The position numbers were made by a program, and so were the translations under genes. Below the pieces are notes generated by a model. The model ran no database searches. It was not told the DNA's origin and saw only the letters and a list, made by a program, of their open reading frames with translations. From NCBI GenBank assembly GCA_014323675.1, contig JACONN010000002.1, positions 2,648,001 through 2,712,000 on the forward strand: a stretch of 64,000 nucleotides of DNA, in the 5' to 3' direction. Positions 27,203 to 36,587 of the stretch are shown piece after piece (position 1 is the stretch's first letter; every line of letters begins with the position of its first letter). Origin of the DNA: Hormoscilla sp. GM7CHS1pb. Lineage in GTDB: Bacteria > Cyanobacteriota > Cyanobacteriia > Cyanobacteriales > Desertifilaceae.

Positions 27203-27262
27203 TAGCCCGCGCAGGCGGGCTTTGTTAATGTAGCCCCACCCTTTAGGGTGAGGGCTCCTGAC
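27203..27262. repeat. two adjacent hairpins between divergent genes
   Basis: AGCCCGC-GCAG-GCGGGCT at 27204-27221, then AGCCCCACCCTTTAGGGTGAGGGCT at about 27231-27255. Both are common cyanobacterial intergenic hairpins. They lie between divergent starts, so a terminator role is unlikely. Confidence 0.5.
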
Positions 27263-27308
27263 GCGATTATAGTTGTACCATAATACTGCTAACTGAGTAA
27301 AGAGGCTG

Positions 27309-27776
27309 ATGAGTTTATCTGCTGATAAAGGGGTTTTGGGAGAAAAACTGGTGGCACAATGGCTGCAACAGCAAGGTTGGGCGATCTTACACTGGCGCTG
27401 GCGTACCCGAACGCTGCGCGAAAAATCGGGAGAGTTGGACATTATCGCTCAACGGGCCCATGAGTTAGCATTTGTCGAGGTTAAAACTCGCAGTCGCGGT
27501 AACTGGGATGGGGATGGCAAACTCGCGATCGCGGCCAAAAAGCAGCAGTTAATCTGGCAAGCGGCGGAGTTATTTCTGGCCGAACATCCAGCATATGCCG
27601 ATCTATCCTGTCGCTTTGATGTTGCCTTAGTGCGCTGTCATAGTTTACCTCGCGCAGCCAATTATCACTCTCAAGAAAGTCAGTCAGAACCTGTTAAACT
27701 GGGGCAAGCAGTACAGGTGGACAATTATCAGTTCATCCTCCAAGAATACATCCCATCAGCTTTCGATTGTTCCTAA
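27309..27776 (+). CDS. YraN/UPF0102 family protein
   Basis: 155 residues. GVLGEKLVAQWLQQQGW, then SGELDIIAQ and AFVEVKTRSRG give the E..D..ExK core of the Holliday-junction-resolvase-like UPF0102 fold. The nuclease function is presumed only from the fold. A Gln-rich insertion (HSLPRAANYHSQESQSEP) near residue 120 is typical of cyanobacterial members. Start ATG 27309 follows a weak AAAGAGG. Confidence 0.85.
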   Translation: MSLSADKGVLGEKLVAQWLQQQGWAILHWRWRTRTLREKSGELDIIAQRAHELAFVEVKTRSRGNWDGDGKLAIAAKKQQLIWQAAELFLAEHPAYADLSCRFDVALVRCHSLPRAANYHSQESQSEPVKLGQAVQVDNYQFILQEYIPSAFDCS

Positions 27777-28028
27777 TTAATTCCCAATTCCCAATTCCCA
27801 ATTGGAAATTCCTGTAGGTTGGGTAACGTGGGTCGTGGGTAAGCCCAACCATGCAAGCCGTAAAGTGTGTCTTATATCAAGTCGGGATGATTAACCGTCA
27901 TAAAAAAGATCTCTTGCGTTTGTTGGGTAGAGCGCGAGCGCTCTACCCAACAGGGCTTACTGCGGTTGGGTCTCCGGCAAGCCGTAAACGGTGTCTTACT
28001 ACGAACGGTGTGTCTTACTACGAACGGC
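27777..28028. repeat. intergenic repeats
   Basis: AATTCCC tandem copies (27778-27803), a TAGGTTGGGTAACG block, the palindrome TTGGGTAGAGCGCGAGCGCT..CTACCCAA (27922-27952) and two copies of GTGTCTTACTACGAACGG (27990-28027). The last is the same family as 33960-34002 and 34525. Confidence 0.6.
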
Positions 28029-29179
28029 TTATCTGCGTCTGCTCCTGCGCCCGATCGCCTGGGGATCGGCGTCATAACATGCAGCTGCTTGTGACATAGT
28101 CATGTGCAGCCACTTCGACTGTCCCAAAGGTTGTTCTTCAGCAGGTTTGCAGGGTTCTACTCCTAGAGAACGGATGATCTCTGCTGCTACAGCTTTCGCT
28201 AATAGCGGCGGCACCGAATTTCCTATTTGCCGAAAGCCGTGCCATTTGGTAACATGAAATCTCAACCAGTCTGGATAGGAATGTAACCTTCCTGCTTCCC
28301 TGACTGTAATGCAACGCGGTGTGTACGGATGTATCGGTCTGGGAGATGTATACGCCCCCCGATCGCGTGCCGTTCCCGCCCTCAGAGTATTGCACAAACC
28401 TTCGGGATTGAGTTTATGAAATCTACTGACCAGTTCTATTTTACCAGGTCCTGTTGCCTCAAATCTTGCTCTAGATTTCTTCGTATGATTTGTCCTGATA
28501 CTGGAAGTGAGTAATCTCGGGTCGTACTGGCGGGTATAGGAGTAATCATCTGCTATCATACACAAACCGCGCATCTGTTGACCGTAATCACTTGGTTTGC
28601 CGTACTCTGCTACTACCTGGTCCCTTTTCCGCAATACTGAATATTTTTCTGCTTCCGGCAAGTCTCCGATAGCTTGCCATACTGTCGGTGTCAAAGGCAA
28701 GTCTTGGTTCTCAGCTTGATTTTTATTTGGTCTAGTTATGGGTGAGGGATATTGGGGTAATGGCATTCCTTGACGGCACCCAAGCATAAATAATCTTTCC
28801 CGGTTCTGGGGACTCCATAGTTAGCTGCATTCAGCACTTGATGGGATAATACTTGATAACCATTCGCCGTAAATTCGGAAATAATGTCATTGAGCAGCTG
28901 TTGATGTTTTCCCAGGGCGAGTCCGGGGACGTTCTCCATGACAAAGTACTTCGGTTCTAGTTCTAATACTACCCGCCGAAAGTGAGATATTAAGCAGTTG
29001 CGCGGATCGGAAAATTTGCGTTTTCCGATCACCGAAAAGCCTTGGCAAGGTGGTCCGCCACAGACAACATCTATCTCTCTATCCCCAATGCAGTTCCTGA
29101 TTTGATCTCCTGTCGTGTCAGCGATATCCTGGCATAAGACTGACCAGAAGGGAAAGTTGAATTCGTGAGTAGCACAATG

Positions 29180-31590
29180 ATTAAACTAAGCCAGCCCGTC
29201 GCCGAGCCGACTCGTCTTCAAAACCGGACGTGAGACTTTCACCTCATCCGGCTCCTCAATTTCGCTATCCAGGTTCAACCTGGTGCGGCCACCATGGCTA
29301 CCATCCTCGGCGGATTTGGCATCATGGCAATAATCGTGCAGCAACTGTAGATTGGAGTACCAGTCTTTGCCTCCCAGTGAGGTTGGTATGACGTGGTCCA
29401 CCTCCCATTGGTCACCGCTCATAAACGTAAGTCCGCATCGCTCGCATTTGCCCTCTTGTCTTTCCAGTAATTTGATCCCCCGTGGGATCACGTCAGGGCT
29501 TTTTTTCAGTCTCTTACTCCAATACACAAGGTTACCATTGAACGGACTTGCTACTCCCTTAACTTTTACGTGTCTGATTATTTCAGTTTCAGAGTGCCGG
29601 TATAGCTCTATTTCGTTCCCGTCTTTGGTTTTGCCGATAAAGTTCCACTTTCTATCCTTTTGAGGCCTCCAGTACTTCTCGGCTATCCACTCGTGCGATT
29701 TGTTGGGGTGTCTTCTGGTTGCCCACTGCCATGTTATATTCCACAAGAATTTATCCATGTCACCGTAAGTTTCCTTACTTACCACAGTCTTGTAGTGGTT
29801 ACACCATCCCCGTATCATCGGGTTTAGCTTGGCTATCAGTGTTGCCTGTGATAGCGCTTTATGGCTGTGAACTATCCCGGACAGTTCTTCTTTATGTTTC
29901 TTGATGGAATTCTTGCTGGGCTTAATTAGTGTCTTGAATCCGAGAGAAGTCCCATGTCCGTTCTTGCCGCTTTTGTGCTTCCCAACTTCGTACTGGCGAA
30001 TATTGAACCCTAAGAAATCAAAACCTGGGTTATCGCCTTTAAGCGTATGAGAGATGCGTGTCTTTTCGGCCTTGAGTTCGAGACCTATCTCGGATAGCCA
30101 CTTCTCAATCACTTCTTTGGCTTTTTCTATTATTGACCGGTCTTCATGTGTTACCACGAAGTCATCAGCGTACCTAACTACCGTTAGGCTTTCTTTTCCC
30201 TTCTTCGACTTGATCATGCCTTTCACTTCTGTCTCAAGTCCATGTAGGGCTATATTTGCCAGCAGTGGGGATATGACTCCGCCTTGAGGGGTCCCAGCCT
30301 CCGTGCTTTGGTATATTCCCCGGTCCATCACCCCAGCTTTTAGCCATGCCCGTATTAGCCTACGGATTGGTGATGTAGTATTCAATTTGTTTAGAAGCGC
30401 TGAGTGGTCTATTTTGTCAAAACACTTTGCAATATCCACAGCATCTATTACCCATTTGGGTTTTAATCTGATGCTGTTGAATATTGCCTCGGTCGCATCA
30501 TGACATCCCCGTCCTGGCCTGAATCCGTAAGAGTTTGGCTCTAACACTGCTTCCCATTCTGGTTCTAGTGCCTGTTTTACCAAACCCTGGAGTGCGCGGT
30601 CGTGCATCGTTGGTATTCCTAGAGGCCTTTTTTCGTCTCCTCCCGGTTTAGGTATCCATACCCGTCGGGTAGGTTTAACCTTTGCCTTTTTTGTGATTCG
30701 TAGCTGCCTCACCAGAGGCTGACGTTCCGAGGGTTTTAGCGCCGTGACGCCATCCACTCCTGCCGTCTTTTTTCCTTGGTTTTGTTGTGTTACCTGCCGT
30801 ACCGCAATCATCTTCGCAGACCACGACCTTCTTAATAACCCCTGGAGCTTGCGAACTTTACGCTTGTTGCCTTCTCTTGCCGCTCTGTAGATACGCTTTT
30901 GTAGCTTAAAGACTACCCGTTCTAGCTTTCGCCAAGGGACGGCCTTCCAGTCATACACTCGTCTATTGTCGATGTTCCGTGACATATTCACTACTACTAA
31001 CTTTCCACTTTTACGAAATCGTGAGGGCGTCAGCTTATCCCGCCTATTACCGGCAGGCATTTGCTTCTCCACTCAATCTCTCCCGGCTGAGACCTGCCTT
31101 CCGGAAAGCAGATGTTGCGCCTGTGGTGGCTACTCCATCTATCGACCAGTGATGGAGAGTACTACAGCCGGTTTACTTCGTTCCTACAGATGATTGGTTG
31201 TGACCTTAGGGTGGGCTCCCTGCGCCGGGTTTATTGTCAGTGCTTGTTGGTCGGCCAATTATCCGCCAACGACCTTTATCCTTTCCCTTTTTGGGCCAGT
31301 GTGTCAGCCTTATTACACTGGTTACTATTTACGACGCTGCAAACCTTTGCTTTATGCTCTCCATAGCCACTTGCTCGACGTTAACCGGTTTAGGCTACCA
31401 GTCATTGCGCCTTTCCTTCCCGCTTTACGGATTGATGCGATCGCTACCGTAGGGAGGGTGCTTTCACTCCTGCACCTGGAGGGGTGGACTTTCACCACCA
31501 TCATCTATAAGTTCTCAGGGCTAATGTCACCCTGGTAGCGGTCCCCTTTATTGACATGTGTCAATTCTGTTTACGCTAAACGAATCGCAC
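29180..31590 (-). mobile_element. full-length group II intron in dcm
   Basis: 2,411 bp. The 5' end is GTGCGATTCGTTTAGCG at 31590. Domain V (GAGCCGGATGAGGTGAAAG then TCTCACGTCCGGTT) ends near 29215, domain VI follows, and the 3' end TTTAAT is at 29180. Borders are fixed by the reading frame of the methyltransferase exons. It carries an intact reverse transcriptase/maturase, so it is the likely mobile master copy among the introns here. Confidence 0.93.
29186..30985 (-). CDS. ltrA: group II intron reverse transcriptase/maturase with HNH domain
   Basis: About 599 residues from ATG 30985 (MSRNIDNRRVYDWKAVPWRK); an upstream in-frame ATG at 31072 would add 29. RT0-RT7 includes AGVDGVTAL, RPLGIPTMHDRALQ, EPNSYGFRPGRGCHDA, GTPQGGVISPLLANI and VRYADDFVV (catalytic YADD). 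Then come the maturase X domain (LSQATLIAKLNPMIRGWCNH) and an HNH endonuclease (CERCGLTF, WEVDHVIPTSLGG, LQLLHDYCHDAK). The protein splices and mobilises the intron. The C-terminal EEPDEVKVSRP onward is translated from domain V and VI, so the stop lies six bases before the intron end. Confidence 0.93.
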   Translation of the reverse strand: MSRNIDNRRVYDWKAVPWRKLERVVFKLQKRIYRAAREGNKRKVRKLQGLLRRSWSAKMIAVRQVTQQNQGKKTAGVDGVTALKPSERQPLVRQLRITKKAKVKPTRRVWIPKPGGDEKRPLGIPTMHDRALQGLVKQALEPEWEAVLEPNSYGFRPGRGCHDATEAIFNSIRLKPKWVIDAVDIAKCFDKIDHSALLNKLNTTSPIRRLIRAWLKAGVMDRGIYQSTEAGTPQGGVISPLLANIALHGLETEVKGMIKSKKGKESLTVVRYADDFVVTHEDRSIIEKAKEVIEKWLSEIGLELKAEKTRISHTLKGDNPGFDFLGFNIRQYEVGKHKSGKNGHGTSLGFKTLIKPSKNSIKKHKEELSGIVHSHKALSQATLIAKLNPMIRGWCNHYKTVVSKETYGDMDKFLWNITWQWATRRHPNKSHEWIAEKYWRPQKDRKWNFIGKTKDGNEIELYRHSETEIIRHVKVKGVASPFNGNLVYWSKRLKKSPDVIPRGIKLLERQEGKCERCGLTFMSGDQWEVDHVIPTSLGGKDWYSNLQLLHDYCHDAKSAEDGSHGGRTRLNLDSEIEEPDEVKVSRPVLKTSRLGDGLA

Positions 31591-31704
31591 AATTGGATCT
31601 ATGTCTACCGCTACTGGTACGTCAAACCCTGCTTGTTCAAAACCCAGGGTCATCCCACCGGCTCCGGCAAATAAGTCGATTGCTATTGGTCGCCTATTGC
31701 TCAT

Positions 31705-32520
31705 AGCTTTTACTATCTCGGAATACTCTCTTATTTTACTTTACTATATTAGTTAAACATCTGCGATCGATCTGATGGAATTTTGTCTATGGAATTTTGA
31801 AGTAAGGATGAAGTTTTATATCATATCCGGTTTATGCCCATAATAAAGTTTCGATCATCTGTTGGTTGGTTGGTGGTCTGCAAGCCCCGATTGGGTCTTG
31901 GGTGACGCGAGCCTGTCTAGATGGTGTTTGCCTAGGCTTGATGTTGGATGGTAGATTGGCTCTTTTCGTGCACGATCGTGTGCTGTTAGCTGGAGATGAT
32001 CCGATCGTGCACGATCGAGTGCTGTCTGCCCGCTTTTTGAATTTGTTAATCGCCGTATCTCTTGCCACAAGCGAGTTCCTGCGATCGTCTATATGGGAAT
32101 TGAATAAGCCGATCGTGCACGTTCGAGTGCTCATCGTCTACTGGAGATGATCGAGTGCTCACCGATCTTTTTTCAGTTGGCGATAAAGTCCCGTGATTCT
32201 ACGGTTACACTATGAGGGGAGGGAGGGCTATACTCATAGTATAGCCGTTAGGTAGACGGTGTTAGCTTGTGGACTGGTTAGTGCCGACATTGCCAGGATG
32301 AAGCAGGAATTGAGCGCAAGTCTCTTATACCGGCTGCCCATTCAGGTGGACTATATTGAGAGATAGATGTTGCTGGTGGTAGTCCAGCTTAGGTTCACAA
32401 TTAATCACTTGCACGAAACGAGGTGCCAGTACCGAGAACCAAGGTGCTGGCGCTTAGTTTATGCACTGGTGGTTACGGGTGAGAATTTGCCCGCGCTGCA
32501 GCCGGATTGCAATCAGTTTT
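31705..32520. other. gene-free stretch with iterated palindromes
   Basis: No convincing gene. A minus-strand frame at 31832-32134 reads repeated STRSCTIG, but this is the translation of the GATCGTGCACGATCG repeats. See the separate repeat entry for 31966-32165. A hairpin GGCTATACT-CAT-AGTATAGCC sits at 32229-32249. The rest (32250-32520) holds nothing I can name. Confidence 0.5.
31966..32165. repeat. iterated GATCGTGCACGATCGAGTGCT repeats
   Basis: Copies at 31967, 32003 and 32111 of (GAT)CGTGCACGATCG followed by (A/T)GTGCT, with CTGGAGATGAT blocks at 31990 and 32141 and a lone GATCGAGTGCTC at 32149. CGTGCACG is a perfect palindrome. The spacing and repetition resemble operator clusters, but no regulator gene is adjacent. 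Confidence 0.6.
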
Positions 32521-33704
32521 TCAGATATTTTTCCAGGCTTCAGGCAAAATCAGCATCGCATCGCCAAAAGAATAGAAGCGATATTGGTGGCCGATCGCCT
32601 CACGATACAGGTGCAGCAAGCGGTCGCGTCCCAGCATAGCACTAACCAGCATCAGCAAACTAGAACGCGGCAAATGGAAATTAGTAATCAACCCATCTAC
32701 CACCCGCCAGTGATAGCCCGGATAGATAAACAACTCCGTCTTACCAGTATAGGCTTCCAGTCCTCCTGAATCGGCAGCACCTTCCAGCGATCGCGCCACC
32801 GTCGTCCCCACCGCCAGCACCCGCCCGCCTCTAACCTGAGTCTGATGAATTTGTGCTACAGTTGTTTCCGGTACTGAGATCCACTCCCATGCATTTGATG
32901 GCTAGTCACATCTTCTACCTCCACAGGTCTAAAAGTACCGACGCCCACATGTAGCGTCACATACCGCTGTTCAATTCCCCGCTGTCGCAACCTTCTTAAC
33001 AATTCTGGAGTAAAATGTAACCCCGCAGTCGGTGCCGCCACGGAGCCTGGTTGCCGATTTTTCGGTCGTTTCCGGGAGCGCCCACCCTGTTGTGTCGCAT
33101 CCTGCGCACTACATGGGTGGGCGCTCCGGAAACGAAAGTCCGCAGGCCGTGCATAGACAGTTTGATACTGTTCTGGCAGGGCCTGAGATGCGGTAATATA
33201 GGGTGGAAACGGCACATGACCGAAATCGGGCAGCAACTGCTCCAGGTCAGTCCCAGGTGGAAGTTCAAATTGTAATAGCCGCCCCGCAGTATCCGCATCC
33301 GTAGCCACCACTGTCGCCTTCAGTTCTCTGTCAATATTAATACAAGGGGTGAAGATAATCTTTGCACCAGGTTTCAGGCGTCGGCCCGGTTTCACCAAAG
33401 CTAGCCAGCAGTTTGACTGACGGGGTTCTAGTAACAAAACTTCTACAGGCGTACCCGTATCTTTGCGACCGTAGAGTCGAGCCCGAAGGACGCGAGTATC
33501 ATTGAGAACTAGCAAATCTCCTGGTTGGAGGAGGTCTGGCAAATCGCGAAAGTACCGGTGCTGATGATGAGTAGGGGAGTCTACCACCAGCAAGCGAGAA
33601 CTATCCCTGGGCGTCACCGGATTCTGAGCAATCAGATCCGGAGGCAGATCGTAGTCGTAACTGGCTAAAGTTAAGTCCAAATTAGAGCGATCGGGGGACA
33701 ACAC
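32521..33704 (-). pseudogene. queA: S-adenosylmethionine:tRNA ribosyltransferase-isomerase, with palindrome insert and frameshift
   Basis: QueA adds the epoxycyclopentane precursor of queuosine to tRNA. From GTG 33704: YDYDLPPDLIAQNPVTPRD, SRLLVV, VLNDTRVLRARLYG, FPPYI and QTVYARP, then ~30 extra residues (ADFRFRSAHPCSAQDATQ..RKRPKNR), then GSVAAPTAGLHFTPELL and HVGVGTFRPV. A C3/G3 run at 32886-32888 shifts the frame before [17 protein letters not shown] and the rest to [12 protein letters not shown]. An ATG at 33830 would lie inside a MITE, so GTG is preferred. Without the insert and with one G restored the size (~363) is normal for QueA. Confidence 0.88.
33047..33142 (-). repeat. intragenic palindromic element, copy in queA
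   Basis: Core hairpin 33067-33134 with arms CGTTTCCGGGAGCGCCCACC/GGTGGGCGCTCCGGAAACG and loop CTGTTGTGTCGCATCCTG..CACTACATG. Flanks CCGATTTTTCGGT and AAAGTCCGC are shared with the copy at 52068. In the queA frame it encodes ADFRFRS.HPC.AQDATQ..RKRPKNR without a stop. Confidence 0.85.
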
Positions 33705-33770
33705 GGGCGTAAAATTCCTGCCATCAAGATTACTATATAACCCAAGTTGCAACAAGATAAAAAAAGCGAC

Positions 33771-33925
33771 CTGACAGACAGGCACTGGTTCAGTTTGATT
33801 AATCCAATTACTGAAATCATTACAGGACATGTGTTTCGGTCATTGAGGCTAAAAGGTATATATACCTTACTGGGTAAGGGTTTCAGGCGATATTTTAATT
33901 AGACTGAACCAGTGCCGACAGACAG
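33771..33925. mobile_element. MITE-like element upstream of queA
   Basis: Inverted ends CTGACAGACAGGCACTGG-TTCAGTTTGATTAAT and TTAATTAGACTGAACCAG-TGCCGACAGACAG enclose ~90 bases, including an AAGGTATATATACCTT palindrome and TACTGGGTAAGGGTTTCAGG. The latter recalls the hairpin loop of the small-RNA units at 10304/10509. No ORF is present. Confidence 0.6.
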
Positions 33926-34132
33926 AGTTTTGAGAAATATCGAGGCCAAACGCTTTAGCATTTACTACGAACGGCAAACGCTTTAGCGTTTACTACGAAC
34001 GGTCAGCGATCGCCAATAGCCAAAATTGGGGGAACCTCCCTATAGGATCTCGGGTACTTTCCCCCAACATGCTGTGACAGCCAGTAGGGAGAATATAAAT
34101 ATAGCGTTAAGCTTGGTCGCCGAGAAAAGAAT
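33926..34132. repeat. ACGCTTTAGCGTTTACTACGAACGG repeats
   Basis: Two direct copies of AAACGCTTTAGC(A/G)TTTACTACGAACGG occupy 33948-34003, each containing the palindrome AACGCTTTAGCGTT. The related AAGCGCTTTAGCGCTT array is at 55189. The remainder up to the next ATG holds a CCTCCCTATAGGATC segment and no gene. Confidence 0.65.
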
Positions 34133-34522
34133 ATGGAATACAGTTACTACCTCCCCAACGCCAGTCTAACTCTGAGAATAATTGAGTATCTGCATGCTAC
34201 GCGCCGACTACCAGTAGCCTTCGTCACCGTGATCCATCAGATAGACGGGTGGGTGATGAAAATCAAACTAGCTCAAGCACTAGACGCCCAGGAAGAGGGA
34301 GATTTTCGGGCTTACCTGAACGAAGTAGGGTTCCCTTACCAACCGGAAATCCGGGTGCAGATGGCTCTGTGGAGCTTAGAAACAGGACAGTCGCCCATTA
34401 ACGTGATGCGTCGCTACCAGGTGGCGGTAGTCTCCCATGGTAGTCCCAATCGCTGCGAGATCGAAGAATTTCGCCAGCAGTTTGTGCAAGGATTGGGATA
34501 TTGCCCAGAAACCCTAGCTTAA
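34133..34522 (+). CDS. conserved-type hypothetical protein
   Basis: 129 residues, mixed alpha/beta by composition, no membrane segment. Features include LRIIEYLHATRRLPVAFVTV, MKIKLAQALDAQEEGDFRAY, FPYQPEIRVQMALWSLETGQ and CEIEEFRQQFVQGLGY. The composition and codon use match neighbouring core genes, so it looks real, but I do not recognise the family. The ATG is preceded by GAGAAAAG. Confidence 0.6.
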   Translation: MEYSYYLPNASLTLRIIEYLHATRRLPVAFVTVIHQIDGWVMKIKLAQALDAQEEGDFRAYLNEVGFPYQPEIRVQMALWSLETGQSPINVMRRYQVAVVSHGSPNRCEIEEFRQQFVQGLGYCPETLA

Positions 34523-34635
34523 GGTTCGTAGTAAGCACGAAGCGTGCTTACCTCCTCGCGCCAGGACTAAAGTCCTTACTACGAAATATGCTCAAGAGTA
34601 TTTGCGGGGTACAACTTTAACCCTAGTAGGACATG

Positions 34636-35004
34636 TTAATCATCAATAGCGTGTTTCTTCAGATCCTTGAGCGAGACATGTTCTAAGGCTGCTGCATGGG
34701 TTGCTGACAAGACCACCGGCGGCGCCACGCCAGCATCCAGCGCCTCCTGCCACCGAGAGGCGCACAAACACCAGCGATCGCCCGGTTTGAGACCAGGGAA
34801 ATTATACCCTGGAACTGGGGTACTGAGATCGTTGCCCTGCCTTTTGGTAAAGGCCAGAAACTCTTCAGTTACTTGGGCGCAGACTACATGCACGCCTAAG
34901 TCTCCTGCGCCCGTGTCACATTTACCCTTGCGATAAAATCCAGTCATGGGAGAAGTGCAGCAAACTTGGAGCTTTCCTCCCACCACATTCTGAGCCTCTG
35001 TCAT
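34636..35004 (-). CDS. DUF2237 family protein
   Basis: 122 residues from ATG 35004 (an upstream ATG at 35031 is less likely). NVVGGKLQVCCTSPMTGFYR, GAGDLGVHVVCAQVTEEFLA, TKRQGNDLSTPVPGYNFPGL and KPGDRWCLCASRWQEALDAG match the highly conserved DUF2237 pattern with its invariant Cys and Trp. The function is unknown. It is widespread and usually a lone gene. Confidence 0.9.
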   Translation of the reverse strand: MTEAQNVVGGKLQVCCTSPMTGFYRKGKCDTGAGDLGVHVVCAQVTEEFLAFTKRQGNDLSTPVPGYNFPGLKPGDRWCLCASRWQEALDAGVAPPVVLSATHAAALEHVSLKDLKKHAIDD

Positions 35005-35039
35005 CACAGTCCTGCCGTTATACACCAACAAAGAAAATT

Positions 35040-35845
35040 ATAAAATAGCGTAGCGTGTTGCCTAGTTTTGGGATGTTACTGGCTTATTGTTGAAAATTGA
35101 AAATTGAAAATCGAGCGATAACTATATATAACTATTTCTGACTAACTATTTACTGGAAATCTCTTTTAGATATATTTCTGATGCCAAGAGTCCCGAATGG
35201 GGGACGATCGCGCTCTTGTTTGCATTCGGTATTTCGCCACTTCCGATGACTCCCTTTCTGGGACTGGGTTCAACCGATACCTCTCTTCTCCCGCACCTGA
35301 TGGGTAATTCTATGGGATCTGGTTCATGATATTGCGCGATCGCAGAGCCGAATATTTTCTAAGGCTTCTGCTTCCGTTTCCCGAGCTGAAAGGTGCTCCG
35401 CCGTCGCCAAATGTCTCCAGAAAAAGGGTTCTATCAGCGATATTGACTGTGTGCCGATCGCTACGGGAACGGCACACAGTCAATATCGAATCGCGGTTTG
35501 GACGCTCAAACTTTAGCCGTGCTTACTGGAATCCACAATTTTGACATCAGGGGAGCGGATGGTACCACGCCAGCACAACGACTCTTTGGTCACTATGCAT
35601 CCAAATCTATTTGAGATGTCTCCTGTGTGCCTCGGACCCTGGGACAAGAGCTCTGGCAGAGACATCTTCGTGGGTTGTAGATCATATGGGTGAGATCCCT
35701 CTACCACGACAGTCATCAAAAACACAATCGTCCAATCCCTTATCCAGACTGACTGTCCCGGCTTAAGTTGGTAGCCAGCTGTGCAAAGATAAAAACAGCA
35801 ATTGGTCCCACTTAAAGTAAATCTTCGCAACCGGTGCATCCCATG
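35040..35845. repeat. gene-free stretch with hairpin repeats
   Basis: No supported gene. It holds AAAATTGAAAATTGAAAAT copies (35090-35110), the long hairpin at 35438-35488, and a GATGTCTCCTGTGTGCC..GGCAGAGACATC palindrome at 35616-35668 enclosing CTTGTCCCAGG-type arms. The latter is shared with 16353 and 55647. Confidence 0.6.
35438..35488. repeat. perfect 19-bp-arm hairpin
   Basis: CGATATTGACTGTGTGCCG and CGGCACACAGTCAATATCG flank the 13-base loop ATCGCTACGGGAA. No T-run follows, so it is not a simple terminator. The loop resembles the TCGCTCCGGGAACC sequence inserted in the FHA-kinase gene near 52365. Confidence 0.75.
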
Positions 35846-36549
35846 GCAAGACAAAGACTCGGTGAACGCTACTACATCATCAAACCCTTGGGAGGAGGGA
35901 GTTTTGGTCAAACTTATCTGGCCCAAGACAGACAGCGGACTGGCAACACCCGGTGCGTGGTCAAGCAACTCCAGCCTCAAACTAGAGATCTCGAAATGAT
36001 CCAGACGGCCAGACGTTTGTTCGACAGGGAGGCAGAAGTCCTCTACAGATTAGGCAATCATCCTCAGATTCCCGGACTATGGACTCACTTTGAGGATAAT
36101 CAACAGTTCTATCTAGTTTCCGAATTCATTGCTGGCGATCGCCTCAGCCAAGAAATTACTCCGGGTAAGCAGCTGAGTGAGTCGGATGTCGTTTTCCTAT
36201 TACACGACATCCTGCAAGTGCTGGAGTTTGTCCATCAACAGCAGGTCATCCACCAGAATATTAAGCCGCAAAATCCGATCCGGCGGCAAGATGGTCAGAT
36301 AGTTTTGATCGACTTTGAGACTGTTAAGCTTCTGGGCATTAATGCTTGGGGGATGGTTAATATTAGCACTCCTGGCTATATCCCTCCCGAACAGGCTATC
36401 GGTAAGCCAGGTTCTCCAGCGATGTCTATGCAGTGGGGATGATGGGCATTTTTGCCCTCACAGGCATAGAGCCTCACCAACTGCTAGATGACCCGCCGAC
36501 GCGATCGGTCAAGTATCATCAGCTAAAGAATGCAGACAGAATCATATAA
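35834..36549 (+). pseudogene. Hanks-type Ser/Thr kinase, degenerate
   Basis: N-lobe GERYYIIKPLGGGSFGQTYL with VVKQL (Lys) and the C-helix Glu is intact, as is FYLVSEFIAGDRL. The catalytic loop reads VIHQNIKPQN instead of HRDIKPxN and the metal-binding motif reads IDFETVK instead of DFG. The activation-segment PPEQA remains. After GKPGS the frame shifts (near 36408) to RFSSDVYAVGMMGIFALTGI and ends at a stop by 36549, so the C-lobe is cut short. Loss of both catalytic Asp environments indicates an inactive kinase. Confidence 0.75.
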
Positions 36550-36587
36550 AACAACTACAAGGTAAGCTGAGATCTACTCAAGAATGG

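Larger units (their letters stand above)
28029..31704 (-). pseudogene. dcm: DNA cytosine-C5 methyltransferase, split by a group II intron and frameshifted
   Basis: Exon 1 is 31704-31591 ([35 protein letters not shown], motif I). Exon 2 is 29179-28029. Removing the intron at 31590-29180 joins ATT to CAT and gives VDIDPI-HCATHEFNFPFW in frame, followed by CGGPPCQGFS (catalytic Cys, motif IV) and ENVPG (motif VI). A one-base deletion in an A run near 28796 then shifts the frame from PRTGK to RLFMLGCRQG, which continues through motif X (RQIGNSVPPLLAKAVA). The enzyme would methylate C5 of cytosine in a DNA site. It needs splicing and a frame repair to work. No partner restriction gene is evident nearby. 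Confidence 0.85.

Noticed and set aside
29352..31538. Plus-strand frames opposite the group II intron
   Set aside because: Antisense shadows of the reverse transcriptase and of structured intron RNA.
31832..32134. Minus-strand protein with STRSCTIG repeats
   Set aside because: It is the translation of the GATCGTGCACGATCG repeat cluster; no ribosome site and no family.
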